A stretch of 64,000 nt of DNA from Allium sativum (lineage: Eukaryota; Streptophyta; Magnoliopsida; Asparagales; Amaryllidaceae): the NCBI GenBank assembly GCA_030737875.1, contig CM060909.1, forward strand, positions 395,789,565 through 395,853,564, given 5' to 3'. Below are positions 22,383 through 36,000 of the stretch, one piece after another. Position 1 is the stretch's first letter; each line of letters starts with the position of its first letter. The notes beneath the pieces are model-generated. The model was not told the origin of the DNA. It was given only the letters and a program-made list of their open reading frames with translations, and did not search any database. The translations under genes and the position numbers were made by a program.

Positions 22383-25224
22383 CAGTCATCATCATGTTCT
22401 GATTCAGAGTCGGTCTCAGATTTTACGGTATCTTCCTCTGCGCTCTCGAATGCTTCAACCAAAACATTTGATTCATCGTTCAGAGGTCCAAAAACTGCAT
22501 GATCATCTTCAATTATTATTTCATTGTTCTGCTCGAGATCTGCCTAATAGCCTTCTTCGCCTGGGATGTTCTTCCCATCAAACGTAAATCTGCCCTTTGT
22601 TTTAAAAACTACCAACCAACCTGCTTTATCTCTTTTTAAAGACGATTAAGAAGCACAATAAACTTGAAATGTTTGTTTGACTAGTACAAAAGGATCATAC
22701 TTGTGATAGTGCGATGTATGCTTTATTTAAATTAGATTATAATTCTTATGCACACGAGCCTAGGACACTGCTAAACCAATTGCATTTAAATAGAAACACC
22801 TCCTCTGCGGGTCGTGAGAAATATGTCAATTGCAAAATTTGTGTTAAACACCATAAAAGTCATTTATGTGATTTTCTAGATCGTCACTGCCTTTAACGAA
22901 TACATATATATTGTTCATTATTTTCTCAACACCGTATTCTATGGTGTTAAACTTTTATCCATTAACAAAGTATATTAGATATGTTTTAACACTCTTCTTG
23001 GTCCGAATGCAAGACGTTTCAACCTTCAGCAACAACATAATTTTTGGGTTTGTAAACGTGTAAACCAAGTAGAAAATTCTTTACTGAGATCTCCATTTGG
23101 ATATTCATGTTTATAAACGTTGTATATATGAATAAAATATTACATTGGATTATACACACGCAAGTAATATAGAAATGAATAAAGCACTAATCAATATTTC
23201 AGATTACCTAACAAATGGTGCAACATCAGCACAATTTAAAAGAATATAAATGTGTGCTACATGAAGATTTCTGCCATCCAGTCATATGTCTACACATTTC
23301 GTAGAAGGTCGACCATGTTGTCTAAAAATAGATAACATTGTTTGAGACGATTCTTGTTTGTCGCCTTCGTCATCACGAGGGACACTTTCAAATGATATAT
23401 TCACATGACCACTAGAATAATGAGAGAAAAAGAATGAAACTTCTTCTTCGATGTAAGATTTACATATCGAACCTTCAACTCTTTCGTTTTATCTCATTTT
23501 TTTCTTCAGATGATTCAAATATCTATGCAAAACTAATTCACATTATTTCATATTTTAAGTGCAATTAAATTAATAGGTAACATGTTTATACATACCTCTC
23601 AAATGGATACATCCATCCATATGGGACGGGATCTCGAAGTCATGCTTTAGTTGAGAGGTGAACATGTAACTGCTCCATTACATTAAAAAAAACTAATGAA
23701 AATATTTTCTTTAATTTGCAGAACAATATAGGAATATCTACTTCAAGTTTATGTAGACGTTGCACATTTAAAGTATTCGAACAAAGCTCTTTGTAAAACA
23801 TCGATGATTTACATGGAGAAAACATCGATGACAGTCAAACCATAAAATTTTCCTACCATGCGGTAAGAAAAACGCTCGTGTTTCTTCCATGTAATTTGGA
23901 CATGCTAGATGACCAGAGTACTTCATCCTGAAAGCATTGTATAGGAAGGAAAATCACTAACAGTCCACAACAAAGAAGCAAACATACGAAAAATTTTCTT
24001 CTTCGAAACACCGTATGTTTCTACTCTTTCATTCCACAATGTTCTTAATTCTTCAATCAACGGTTGTAAATAAACATCAATTCCTTGTGTCGGATTGTCG
24101 GGGCTGAGAACAACAACAGTAAGAAACATATATTGCGTTCTCATACACATCCATGGAGGTAATTATATGGTGTGCTCATAATGGATCATGATGAATATTT
24201 AGTACCAAATTGAGAAAATGGTGAAAAACCATCTGTACATAGTCCTAGTTTGACATTATGACTCTCCATTGCAAAATTGGGATAAGTTTTATTGAAATGC
24301 TTCCATGCTTACCCACCGCCGAATAGATAAACGTACCTTTTTCTTCCGATCTCACCTTATGTCATCTCATATGAGATGCAGTTACAGAAGATGCATATGA
24401 TCTTTGAAGCCATGAAGTAATGGGTAAATAATGCATACGTTTGTATGGAACTTCCTTTCTTCTTTCTTGGTTTATATCTTTCATGATTACATATTTTTCG
24501 ATTTCTAAGGTTTACGTTATCTTTTCAAAACAACATGCTTCCATTTAAACATGTATCTATTTTATGATAAGGTAAACCAAATGCCTACATAAGTTTTTTA
24601 ACTTCATAGTGATTTTCACACATTAAATTATAGGGCGGTATGTGCCTTTTTGTAGCTTGTACAATAGCTGTAAACCCAGCTTTAGTGATGTTGTATTTTG
24701 ACTTTCCCGCAATGTATTCTGCGATTACCAAAAGCTGAGTACCGCTTTTACAACCATCCCAAATAGGTTTCTTAGCATTATCCTGTAAATCATAAATTTC
24801 CTTAGCTTCAATATTCGGTTCTTCAGCATTTCCATCATCGCTGTCAACTGCAACCATAAGAAACATTGATCGTGTTGCATCTTCGACCATTTTCAATACG
24901 GGTTGTACTAACATTTTCATTAACAGAACTTTCGACCTCAGTCTCTATAAAAGTATTTGCTACAAATTCTCCATGACAATCCCAAAAATAATACTTAGGT
25001 ACGAATCCGTTTTTGCACAAATGGACATTCACAATATTGGGTAATAAATACTTCAAATGTCTACAGTTGCTACACGGATAACGAATTTTTGGATTGCTTC
25101 CATTATTACTTAAAACGAATTCAACAAAGAGATTTATAGCATTATAAAATTCTTCTTTTATTAAACCTCTCTCTCCTCTTCTTTGGTACATCCAACTCCT
25201 CCAATCAACAAAATAGTCAATCAT
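22383..25224 (-). pseudogene. tnp2 (TNPD) transposase of CACTA-1, decayed
   Basis: The catalytic transposase gene of a CACTA element. The N-terminal transposase-associated domain starts at 25224 with MIDYFVDWRSWMY and contains CSNCRH and LCKNGFVPKYYFWDCHGE. A linker with NAKKPIWDGCK and NHYEVKKLM follows (24800-24590). The Transposase_21 core appears at 24150-23923 (TQYMFLTVVV, IDVYLQPLIEEL, LLWTVSDFPSY). Near 22660-22540 a DUF4216-like piece reads KAGWLVVFKTKGRFTF and GKNIPGEEGY, then an acidic tail ends at about 22383. Frameshifts and stops break it throughout, so it cannot encode an active enzyme. Confidence 0.8.
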
Positions 25225-26454
25225 TTTTCCTATTTGAGAAATTTAGTCACAAGCTCAAAAATCAAAATTTATTTTGAAGAATAAAAATTCGAAAAAGCTT
25301 GTTTTTATTGTCGTACAACGCATGTATATATAATGGTTGAAAACAAATAACAATTTCGCAAAGTTAATAATAATTTCAAATATGACACATTTTTTTTAAC
25401 ATAGCATTTTTACATGGTCAGACATCCTATTTCCATTATAAACACAGTAAATATTTACATTTTATATATTACTTCATCTTAAATGATTCAATCAAATTTT
25501 AGCAGCGTTTCCCTTTTGTTTCCTGCATTATACACAAAAGCGTGTACATAGGAAACAAAAAAAAAAGTTAAATCAAAATTTTGTGAATCGTTTGAAACGA
25601 AGTAGTATACAAAATGTAGATGCTTACTGCTTTTATAACTTGTCCAATACAAGGAAAAATCCAATAAATATTGTACTAGATGAATATAAACGGTCGTTTT
25701 TAATTTGATAAAAACAGCTATTTATATAACGATCGTGTACAACACTCATTGGATGGGGCCGAAAACACTCTAGGGGATATTAACCAATTAGATGTGCGCA
25801 TTTTACTGGAAAAAAACAGTTTTACTACAACAAAAAAATATGTTGATTTATCGTATTTTCTCGACATATGAATCAACTTAAAGCTAATTTACTATTATTG
25901 TCGTTTCAATGGACTCGATTAGAATTTAGACTCATGTTTTTTTTGTGCATAAGTCAAAACGTGCACAATGTACTATTACTAGCTCATCGATTTAGTTTTT
26001 CCTATATCAACTAACACAGTTCAAGAATCAGACGTACACAATGGTGCACATATACACAAAAAACCACAATTATACAACAGTAAAAACTAAGGTAAGTGGG
26101 ACATATGCACACATAACCAAACATGACACATAAAATTTCCAGTTTCACTATCTCACATGAAATATACATATAATATGATGTTATTACCCACTACAATGCT
26201 ATTGGAACCAATTAGAATCAATAGATAACCCTAATTTTCAAATTTAAGAAAATATAGGTTTAGGTAAAAAATTGACATTTATGCAAAAAAGAGATTATAC
26301 CTCAAATTAGTTGCTCTGGAGGCCTGAATTGAAGCTAGGGAGGTTCCTACGCGAACAAATTAGTGTTTGGAGGCAAAAAAGTTGAATTTCGGGGTGATTG
26401 GGGTTAAAACCCATATGCTATAAAATAAGAGGAGCAAGAGAAATGGGAAGAAAA
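25225..26454 (-). other. CACTA-1 leader and 5' region of tnp2
   Basis: On the minus strand this lies between the right terminus and the tnp2 start. A splice-donor-like GAG/GTATAATCTC near 26305 suggests an intron in the leader. CACTA-2 has the equivalent GAG/GTATAATTTC near 26766. No other feature. Confidence 0.4.
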
Positions 26455-26579
26455 AGGCCGGTCTGTAGTTTATCTTGGTAATTTCCAACGGCTTCTGACA
26501 GCCGCCAACGGCCCGTCGGAAATTAGCTAACGCAAATCGCCGCCCGCTTCTATCGAAAATAGCAATGTTCCTTGTAGTG
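26455..26579. repeat. CACTA-1 right terminus and subterminal repeats
   Basis: Contains TTTCCAACGGCTTC, CCGCCAACGGCC and CCGTCGGAAATT, matching the left-end motif in direct and inverted orientation, and ends CTTGTAGTG at 26579. This symmetry supports the element boundaries. Confidence 0.7.
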
Positions 26580-26582
26580 CAC

Positions 26583-27462
26583 ATGCCTAGGTAAAACCCC
26601 AAAAACCCAACTTGATCGTTCTCATTTTACCTTCCCCCCTAAATATTTCATGTGAGCCACCAAAAAAAACCTATGCTGCCTGCCATTCCCTTCAGCGCCG
26701 AGCTAGCATCCCAGCAACCCCACACTCCTTCCCTTTTTTAACCTCCTTCCAATTTTACTGATTGAGGTATAATTTCAAACCCTAAATTGTTATATATTGA
26801 TAACAATGTGTTTGCATATGTTGATCAATCATTGCTTGATATAATTATAGGTTAGTTGTTAATTTAGAAATGTAGATAAATTCATATGTTAGAAGTTTAG
26901 GTGATTTTCATTTAGAAATCAACGACTTATGTATTAGTCAATGATAATATAATATACTAGGTGATTTGATGATATAACTAGTGATTAGATGATAATCATA
27001 AATTAATGGTTGATTTTGGAATATGATTAAACCCTAATTTTTGAATTTTGGAATTTAATTAGATGATTACCGACTTGAAATCGATCAATATATATTGTAA
27101 ATTAGTTGATGATAATTTTAGAAGAAGTTAATAATTTATATCGTGCTAAAAAATATATTATGCTAATTCATATCGTGCTATCAATTAGGTCACTATTGAT
27201 GCTTATATTTGATTGTGCAAAGGTTGAACATACAAATTAAACATAATTAAAACGAGCTTATCGCGTAGTGGTAGTTCGTTATTTTATGATTTGAACTTTG
27301 AATGAGTATATATGATACAATATAAAATGAAATTCCTTAAACAAGAATCTTCCAAGTCTATTGGATTATGGTTTTCTAATGGAAGAGAAAATTTTAGATT
27401 TCATCTGGTAGATTTTATATTATGTCAAAATCAAATTTCTAAAAAAAATCGGGGTGTGGTAG
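26583..27462 (+). other. Left part of CACTA-2 (leader region), between insertions
   Basis: Non-coding. It contains a pyrimidine-rich leader-like stretch (26620-26760) ending at a donor-like GAGGTATAATTTC, then AT-rich intron-like DNA up to the Tekay-A target site GGTAG (27458-27462). It is placed in CACTA-2 because of that parallel with CACTA-1. Confidence 0.4.
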
Positions 27463-27727
27463 AGTAACAACCCGTGTTTTTATAACGTGTAATAACCATA
27501 AATCAAGGCAGAATTAATTTTTAAAATAAGAATCAAGGGAAACGGGTTGCGCCATTGCGTTCATCTCGAAATTCTGCTTGGAAACGAGTCTGAGTTTTCG
27601 AAAATCGGAGTCCGTATGACCAAGTTATGACCTTTCGAAGTTTTCAAGTTCAAAACAGCTCAATTCGAATTCAAAATTCGAATTTCAAACCTCAGAATGG
27701 ACCGGGCGGGAAATTTCCCACCCAGGA

Positions 27728-27895
27728 CCAGGTCGACCTGGGGGTCGACTATGTAGTCGACCTACCCAGGACCAGGTCGACCATAGTGTCGACCTGGGGG
27801 TCGACCTGGTGGCCGAGTCCACTTTTGAAGCTGGATTCATTTTGATGTTCCTGGCCTCGTTTCTGTCTACATTCGTTGACCTGATCCTATAAATA
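27728..27895 (+). promoter_or_regulatory. Tekay-A LTR promoter: GTCGAC cluster and TATA box
   Basis: Six GTCGAC palindromes lie in 27731-27806, and TATAAATA follows at 27888. The other LTR repeats this with five intact sites at 49782-49862 and TATAAATA at 49939. The solo LTR has five GTCGAC sites and a TATA box at the same offset. The cluster is a good candidate for the binding site of a transcriptional activator or silencer. Confidence 0.65.
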
Positions 27896-28820
27896 CAGCC
27901 CCTAACACCAATCTCTCTACACAAAATTCTTTCTGACCTTATGCTGCTCTGATTCTGATTGATAAGTTTGAGAAAAGGACTGCTTCTTCTACGTTGAGAC
28001 TGCGTTAAGAGAATTGCTGATTTGGGGATTTCTATTAGGACCTGACTAAGCATACAGAGATTCAACTATCAACTCTCTTTTTCTAATTCTCGAACCACGA
28101 TCTGTAAGCCCCAGTTATTTTTAGATTTAAATTGTAAATGTAATATGAATATGATGTAAATTGAGATTGGACCTATGTATGATGACTGTTTTACATCCAT
28201 TCTTGTTCACCTTGGATCTTGACTCTTGGATATTACTATGACATTGATTTGGGGCCTATTCATGTTGTAAATCAAAAAGAAAACCCCCTCATATTATCAT
28301 GTTGAACCTGCTATTAGTCACAAGTTTATGACTATCACCTTATGTCAATCGTTACCATGATTATGCTATCATCTTATGTCAATCGTCACTATGACTATAC
28401 TATCACCTTGTGACAACTATTATCTTGACTAGTACCTTATTTTGTTAGATTTGGAATCTTTATGTTAAATTCCAATATTCCATACGCCAGTAATGTTATA
28501 ATCCTTTATCTCAAGTCATACCATGCTATGCTAGTAATCACTTTTGCCACCTTATACCCGTCCCTTTTTATGTTATTCCCTAATTAGATTTATTTGTATC
28601 AATTCGAGCTTACGTGCGATGGGAATACAATTTGGGTAGACTAGGTAAAACATGAATTAGCTTTAAACTTGAACATGAACGTTTTTATGACTTGAACCTG
28701 AATATGGACATGAACTTGACACGATTTGACACGGAATATGACCTGAAAACTAGACATGAATCTAGACATGAAAACTTGAACGTGGGCATGACAATTAGAT
28801 AAACTTGAAAATGGCCAACT

Positions 28821-29020
28821 CGAGGTTGGGTTGAGTTTACAGTGTAAATCTGCCCGGAACCGCCCGGCAAATCCAGTGGCTGCAAACAATAGGATCCAAT
28901 GTGGGTAGTTGGTCATATCGCAGGTAAAACCCGAGGTTAGACTATGTTGTGGTGTAAATCTGCCCGGAACCGCCCGGCAAATCCAGTAACCACAACAGTT
29001 AGTCTAATGTGAGAGGTTGG
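28821..29020 (+). ncRNA. Two structured RNA-like hairpin modules in Tekay-A 5' LTR
   Basis: Two 90-nt units share a core TGCCCGGAACCGCCCGGCAA. In unit 2 the arms TTAGACTA + GTTGTGG (28937-28952) pair with CCACAAC + TAGTCTAA (28990-29007). In unit 1 the corresponding inner stem is GTTTACAG/CTGCAAAC, different in sequence but still paired apart from one internal mismatch. The CCGG...CCGG core can form a further 4-bp stem. Equivalent units are in the 3' LTR, the solo LTR and the Tekay-B LTR. It is predicted from sequence only. Confidence 0.5.
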
Positions 29021-30170
29021 CGTGCACTAATGAATTAATGCCACATGATAGGGTTAAGTCATGAACCACTTGAATATACTTAACCAACTTGACACGATGA
29101 TTTGATAGGGTTAAGTCATGAACTGCTTGAGCACACTTAACCAACTTGATACATGATTTGGATAGGGTTAAGTCACGAATTTGAATGACAACACTTAACC
29201 CATTAGAAACCCTAGTTACGCGGTCCTTTTCAGCAGTAACCCACTTAGATGTATCACGATACCCTGGGACTAGGCAGGGTGGGGCACGATTACTGGGCTG
29301 ATTGTAAGCGACCAGAACGACGACTGAGTAGGTGCGCCATTATAGGTTCAGGCGGACTATGGTCGTGCACGTAGTCCGGAGTTGAAAAAGCAGGAATTGG
29401 GCACCCGTAGATTTACACTGTGCGTGCTTGATTCGTGTCGGTGGTTGGCACCATAGGACTTGATACACCCTATGGTGGACCTAGCACAGGTAACTACATT
29501 TCAGGATAGGGCCGTATGACACAGATACATGACGAGCTAGGACTTGTAGGGAGCCGATCGATTAGTAGATCGTACCGTAGGACCCCGTAATGGGTTACTT
29601 CATGATACTGGGCCAAGGGATCATTTCATGGTTAATACTTGACATGGGTTAGAATACTAGTACAGTTGGTGCAGCGAACCTTGAATATGCGATGCTAGAC
29701 TTGACTTATCTTGTTATCTTAATTATCCTACCTGTTCTGTTATCATCCTTATGTTTAATTCCAGTTTTCATATATCACGTTACCTTTACTAGTTTTCATA
29801 CTGAAAGTCACTAGGGCTTACCATTCTTTATGACTAACCCTTTTTATTTTGCCTCTTTTTCTTTCGTTTCTTCCCCCCAGGTTCTCAGGGAGGAAACACT
29901 AGCTCTTAGCTTGGATTTAGCTTACTTTCTGACAGCTTATGTACGGTTTGGTCTTGGGCTATGTTGTGGCTGCTTTTGCTATTTATGGGGAATAATTTAC
30001 TTTTGTTTTAAGCTTATGCTTCTTTGTTATGAACTTGATGTAATGGAATAATTTATATCTTGGATATATGAGCTTTTGACTCTTTTCTTGAAAATAATAA
30101 AAAGTTGGTTTTTAATTTCTACCGCTGCTTTATTTATGTTCTGCCTCGTGATATCTCTGTGCATGTTTAC

Positions 30171-30922
30171 TGTTGGCTAGCTTTTTGACCAGGCCACCAA
30201 GGTTACTCACAAGAAGAAAGTATGAAACTACGTTCCTTAAATCCATGAAGGATCGGATCGCCCCCATAGCATCAGCGATCTGATTACCTCTACACGACCC
30301 GATCTGTACTTACACTACTACCTAGCACAGACCGATCCGATCCCTCGACGCACAGCGAAACCTTTGACCTGTTCAAGCACGAGCTAGTCTTCGGCGATCC
30401 GAGGTGCACGGATCCAGCGACACGTGTCCCCAACTGTCATTTTGACCAATTCCTCCTCCTTGCTCGATCCGATATTTAAGGGGATCGCGACACCTGTCCA
30501 CAACGGTTAATTTGACTACTTCTTCATCAAGCTGCGATACGATCCGATATTCTCGGGATCTGTGCCATGTGTGACCGCGATCCGCCTGACAAAGTCAGCT
30601 ATAAATAGCCCAGAGCTTGGCATTTTTTGGGATCTTTTGGCAGTATTGAGCACTGATTCCGCCATTACTGTCATACCACTATTTCTTGTCAGTTTTATTA
30701 CGAGATTACTGAGAGAAATTACAATTGTAAAAGTGAGTTTGAGAGAAATCATTGATTGTACTAGCATTCAAAGTATAATCGATAACATATAAAGTGGACG
30801 TAGGCTCGTTAACGCCGAACCACTATAAATTCTGTGTGTTTTCTGCTTTTTCTTCATTCTCCAGTTATAATTCTTTACAAATCAGAACAATTTGGGTGTT
30901 GGGTCCAAATTTTGATCTAACA
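30171..30922 (+). repeat. Tat 5' LTR
   Basis: TATAAATA lies at 30600-30607. Upstream there are about ten copies of GATCC/GGATCG-type words, many as CGATCCGAT. A CACGTG box occurs at about 30421. The primer-binding region directly after the LTR starts TTTTGGTGCTTTCACTGAGA; I do not assign a tRNA to it. Confidence 0.92.
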
Positions 30923-31000
30923 TTTTGGTGCTTTCACTGAGAAAACAGTCCCAAAACTTCACCGTTCAGATTTTTGAAGATTCCTGCGACGTTTGATATC

Positions 31001-33090
31001 ATGGCTGGAAAGAAGTCTAAGGAAGTGCGAGCTTCGCAGGCGAATGAAGTCACGAATGAAATGGTTGGCGAAAGTGCACACGAGCAGGTCGTTGAGGGGG
31101 TCACGGATCGCGAGGACAGGGGGCGACCCGAACCAATTTAGGTGCCACGATCCGACTTGAGGGTGGCGCTGCGAACCTGGAGGGGTTGTTACTCGATCCC
31201 GTGATAACGCCTCGAATCCTCCGCATACCGTGACCACGAACCGATCCCAGGGGGGCGCTGCGAGCCACCGATCTCGATCCACAGCGATCCGAATTGATGA
31301 CCAGACTACAACTCGACCTGGAAAGGAACCTATGGCTCGCTCCTGCCGTCCTGGCCCCTCCGCTCGACCTGGCTCAAGCTCTTTGCGCATAAGAGAAAAT
31401 GATGATGATCAATATGACCCTTCTGCTCCCGTTACTGAGGGGGATCTCTCTCGCTTTTCCGAAATGTGGGAGAGGCTGTTTGATGAATTGGCTGCTCAAA
31501 GGCAGGAGAGCTCCGTCCTGCGATAAAACTTGACCACTATGGATAGAAGGCTTAATGATCTTGCAAGGAAAAGGACGCCCCCAATCCATCCGCTCACCCC
31601 AGAATACTCTTCTTCTTCAGAGGAATCGTCGAGACCTCTGCGGCGACCATACGAGAGGCCGAAAAACATAGAGCAGCTTCGATTTGGAACCCTGCCATCA
31701 CGGGAAGAAGAGGCACTGCGTGCAGGGCCCTCAAACCGCAATGTGAACGATCACGCCGCAACTCCCAGAGCTCGAGGTGTGGACAGCCCTGTATAGAACA
31801 GACTACCTCAGCCCCGTCGCCGTACAAATGCTCATGGTAATAGGGGCCAGCAAAGCCCAATCCGAGCCTCGGATTTCGTGACCTCTCTTGGAAGAGAGAT
31901 TAGAGAACCCCACCAAGCAAGAAGCGCTGACCCCGAGCCTCCGCTGACCAGTGCAAATGTTGCAGCCATGATCCATCAAATTCTGGCAGATAGCCATGGA
32001 CAGCGGAATGAAGATTGGGGAATTGACCGCAGTCACACCCCTTTCACTGATGACATTTTAGATGCGACGTTCCCGAGGCGCTTCAACATGCCGCAGATGA
32101 ATCGTTACGCGGGTAGATCTGATCCCGTCCAGCATCTGATGAGATATTCTTGGTCAATGACCGTTGCCGCAGCTTCTGACGCTATCAAGTGCAAAGCATT
32201 TCCCATATTCTTGGAGGATGTAGCATTATTATGGTTTACTCGCTTACCAGCAAGATCAATTTCCAGCTTCAGGGAGTTGAGTGAAAAGTTCGTTGAACAG
32301 TTCCGCATCTATGCACAAAAGACGAAAAGTGTAATTGACTTGTTCCTTGTCAAGCAACGACCAGGCGAGAGTTTGAGGGTGTATCTAGACCGTTTCAACC
32401 TGGCTGCTACTGAAGTCAAAGATCCTCATGAGCCAACTGTTGTGGCAGCCCTAATTGATGGGGTAGATAATGACACCGAATTTGGGAGATATCTGGCCGG
32501 CAAGCCACCCCATACTAGAGAGTTATTCTACGAAAAAGCTAACGTACACTTACGCCGGGAGGAAGTATATGCTAACCGAAAGGCAAAAACGGCCGATAAA
32601 GAGGAAATCCAGAGCAATGTCGCCATTAAGAAGACAAGAGACAGCTCGGGGAAGGTCGAGGTTAATGTCGGAAATCAGAATCAGGGTGGTCGTCAGTTAG
32701 GAAACAATGATAATAACAGTAATGGCAACAACCGGAAGAGGAATCGAGGGAACGACTCCCAGAGAAGGATCGTCCCAGGGCTTTTGAGAGTTATACGCCA
32801 ATAAACGATACTTTGGAGAATATCTTCATGGATTCGTACAACGTCCTCCAAAATAAAAGGCCTCCTCCCAGAGAGTCGACGGAGAAAGAACGTGAAACGG
32901 GGAAGTTTTGTCTCTTTCATCAGATTCATGGCCATTCGACAAATGAATGTCGTCACCTAAGAGATGTAGTCGAGAGGCTTCTCTGAGAAGGAAAATTGGA
33001 TGAATACAGAGTGACACCCAGAGACAGGGGGCAAGCCGTACAGGCCCCAAATCAGAACCAGAATCAACCTGCTATCAGGCCAACTGCCCA
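31001..33090 (+). pseudogene. Tat gag, broken
   Basis: Structural protein that forms the retroelement particle and packages RNA. It starts at ATG 31001 (MAGKKSKEVRASQ), then a frame change. The main frame runs from about 31204 to 32804 and includes the capsid-like core (RFNMPQMNRYAGRSDPVQHL, FPIFLEDVALLWFTRLPA, VEQFRIYAQ, LVKQRPGESLRVYLDRFN). A further frame change leads to a zinc-knuckle-like CLFHQIHGHSTNEC near 32911. In-frame stops lie at 31138, 31524, 31794 and about 32984, each of a type that one C-to-T change would create. Confidence 0.85.
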
Positions 33091-36000
33091 GTAAAAGGGA
33101 AAGGACCTTGTTATCAATACCGTAATCGGAGGGCTTTATCTCGCCGGACACGGTTCCAAGGCATTGGATCAGTATGTCAATGCAGCCAAGCAACACCTCG
33201 ATGTAGGGGAGTGTAGAAACCCTGAGGACAACATCCCGGTGAAGCAACAAAAGATGATGTCCGACGATGTTGTTTTCCGCGAACGAGAAAGCATTGGAGT
33301 CCATGCTCCGACTGAAGATCCATTTGTAATCACAGTACCTATTGGCCCGGCCACTGTTCATAAAGTCTTGGTGGATAACGGGATTTCCGTCAACATTCTT
33401 TTCAAAAAGACATTCGACCAGATGAATCTCGAGATAAAAGACTTGAAGCCCTGTCAGGGATGGATCCGTGGATTCAACGGAGCATCTACCGCTCCAATGG
33501 GTTATGTAGAGCTACCAGTTACGCTTGGGGAAGGAGAACGCCAGAGAGTGAGGATCCTTCCCTTCGTGGTTTTGGATATTGAATCATCCTATAATGCCTT
33601 CTTGGGTTGACCAGCCCTCGCAAAGTTTAGAGCCTGTATAGCCCCCTGGTGCTTATTATTGAAATTTCCTACGGAAGCTGGTGTCGGTATTGTCAGAGGA
33701 GATCAGGTTGCCGCACGAGCATGTTATGTTGCATAGCTAAAGCTACTCCGCAATGGAGGGGACATAGAAACCAAGGGCGCTTCTCCCCCCGCAAGGGCGG
33801 AAACCTTATAACAATTAAAGAGAATAACCGTAGGAGAGTCGCCCAGAGAATTGCCTGAGGATATAGATCCCAAAGAGGACAAAGAACCTGAGGGCAGAAT
33901 GGCGACTCCCAACGAGACAACTGTGGATGTACTGATCGATGATAGTGACCCAGAGAAGATCCTTAAGATTGGATCCCAGTTAAATTCGAATTTAGCTAAA
34001 GAACTGACGAATTTCTTAAAAAATAATTTGGACGTATTTGCTTGGACCCACGCAGACATGTGCGGGATACCTCCATCAATCATGAGCCATTCATTAAGCA
34101 TCCTCCGATAAAACAAAAAAGGCGAATGCTGGGCCCAGAGAGGTCCGCTGCCTTGAAAGAAGAAGTTGGAAAACTAAAAAGTAATGGATTTATCAGAGAC
34201 TCAATCTATCCAGACTGGATTTCAAATCCAGTTCTGGTAAAGAAGGCCAACGGGAAGTGGCGAACATGTATCGATTTCTCGGATTTAAATAAAGCCTGCC
34301 CAAAAGACAGTTTTCCGTTACCCAGGATCGATCAGTTGGTGGACTCAACGGCGGGCCATGAACTTCTCTCCTTTATGGATGCTTATTCAGGATATAACCA
34401 GATTCCGATGCACGTTCCAGATCAAGAACACACTAGCTTTATTACGGATCTGGGATTATATTGCTATGTGGTAATGCCCTTTGGCTTGAAGAACGCAGGC
34501 GCTACATACCAACGGTTAGTGAACAGAATGTTCTATAACCAGATTGGGAAAACAATGGAAGTATACGTCGACGACATGTTGGTTAAGTCCAGGCAATCCT
34601 CCAATCACACTACGGACTTGGCAGAGATGTTCAGCATTCTTCAAAAGTACGGGATGAAACTCAACCCAACGAAATGTTCATTCGGGGTCGCCTCCAGAAA
34701 ATTCTTGGGATTCATCGTCAGTTCTCGTGGGATTGAGATTAATCCATACCAGATCGCAGCAATCAGAGACATTCAGGAACCTAGGCAGATTAAAGATGTG
34801 TAAAGCCTTGCAGGGAAAGAAGCCGCACTAAGCAGATTTATCTCCAGGGCTACGGACAAATGCATCCCATTCTTCGAATTGATAAAGCGAGGAAAACGCC
34901 ACTTCAAATGGACGCCCGATTGCGTAGAAGCGTTTCAGAACTTGCTGAGACACCTGGAGAAACCTCCGATACTATCTAAGCCGTTGGATCACGAGGACTT
35001 ATTCGTATACTTGGCAGTGTCGTCCCATGCGATCAGCTCAGCGTTGGTGAGAGAAAAAGATAAAGTTCAAAGACCAGTGTATTACGTGAGCAAAAAATTG
35101 ACGGTAGCAGAGCGTAATTATCCAAGGATAGAAAAATTGGCGTACAGTTTGTTGATTGCCTCTAGAAAGCTTCGACATTATTTTCAGGCTCATCCCATTA
35201 CCGTATACACTGATCATCCACTCAAGCAGGTTCTACAGACACCAGAAGCGTCTGGAAGACTAATCAAATGGAACATTGAGTTAAGTCAATTTGATCTGAA
35301 CTTTTTGCCCCGGCGGTCAATACGGGGGCAAGTGATAGCCGACTTTATAGTAGAGTTTACTGTCCCGGAGGAAGATATAGCAAACGAAGAAGTTAACCCC
35401 TCAAAGTTGCTTCTCGACCCCAGTGCCTGGAGATTGTATACTGATGGCGCTAGGAATGACAAGAGATCCGGCGCTAGAATAGTGCTTGAAACTCCCGAGA
35501 AACGGTTGATATCCTATGCTATCCGGATGGAGTTTCACGCCACTAACAACGACTCTGAATATGAAGCCATGATAGTCGGGCTAAGGATCGCAAAGGAGTT
35601 GGAAATCACAAAGCTGGACATATTTTGCGACTCCAAGTTAATTGTGAACCAGGTTACTGGAAAATTCCAAGCCAAAAGTGCAAGATTGATTTTATACTTG
35701 AAGAAAGTGAAGGAGTTGCTGAACGACTTCGATCACTACAGCATATCTCATATTCCGTGATCAGAGAATTAACAGGCGGATAAGTTGGCAAAGATGGCTA
35801 GTTCCGACGATCCTGAAGAGACCGGGCTAGCCCCAGTCGAAGTACTTCGGTCTCCTAGTATAGATCAGATGGAAATTGATTCGGTACTAGAGACGGAACT
35901 AGAAAGGGAGTCATGGATGACCCCTCTAAAGAATTTCTTGATGAATGGAACGCTTCCGACCAAGAAAAGCGAGAGGCGTAAAGTAATTCGTAAAGCTGCC

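Larger units (their letters stand above)
13939..26579 (-). mobile_element. CACTA-1 (En/Spm-type) DNA transposon, 12.6 kb
   Basis: The left terminus CACTACAAGAAAACAG (13939) and the right terminus, read inward on the minus strand CACTACAAGGAACATTG (26579), are matching inverted repeats. Both flanks carry CAC (13936-13938 and 26580-26582), the 3-bp duplication expected of CACTA elements. The two decayed genes, tnp2 and a tnpA-like gene, both read on the minus strand in that order. A LINE relic and a TRIM are inserted inside. The boundaries are exact; the element is clearly non-functional. Confidence 0.9.
27463..30170 (+). repeat. Tekay-A 5' LTR, first part
   Basis: Begins AGTAACAACCCG; the expected first T is changed to A. 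It contains a GTCGAC cluster (27728-27810), TATAAATA at 27888, a donor-like GTAAGC at 28104, two 90-nt hairpin modules (28821-28911, 28931-29020), three GGTTAAGT hairpins (29049-29203), an acceptor-like tract ending at 29880 and AATAAA at 30096. It continues at 44293 after the Tat insertion. By eye it is about 4-6% different from the 3' LTR. Confidence 0.92.

Noticed and set aside
27250..27295. tRNA-like string GCGTAGTGGTAG
   Set aside because: Resembles an A box, but there is no B box, acceptor stem or cloverleaf around it.
28641..28916. Minus-strand ORFs in the Tekay-A LTRs (also 50736-50967, 51055-51519)
   Set aside because: They fall on the hairpin modules and have no domain; shadows of the repeated sequence.
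29830..30051. 73-codon ORF preserved in both Tekay-A LTRs (also 51881-52102)
   Set aside because: LTRs are duplicates, so preservation in both is expected; the solo LTR and Tekay-B do not keep the frame.
31594..33361. Minus-strand ORFs across the Tat gag and protease
   Set aside because: The plus frames carry recognisable gag and protease motifs; the minus frames do not.
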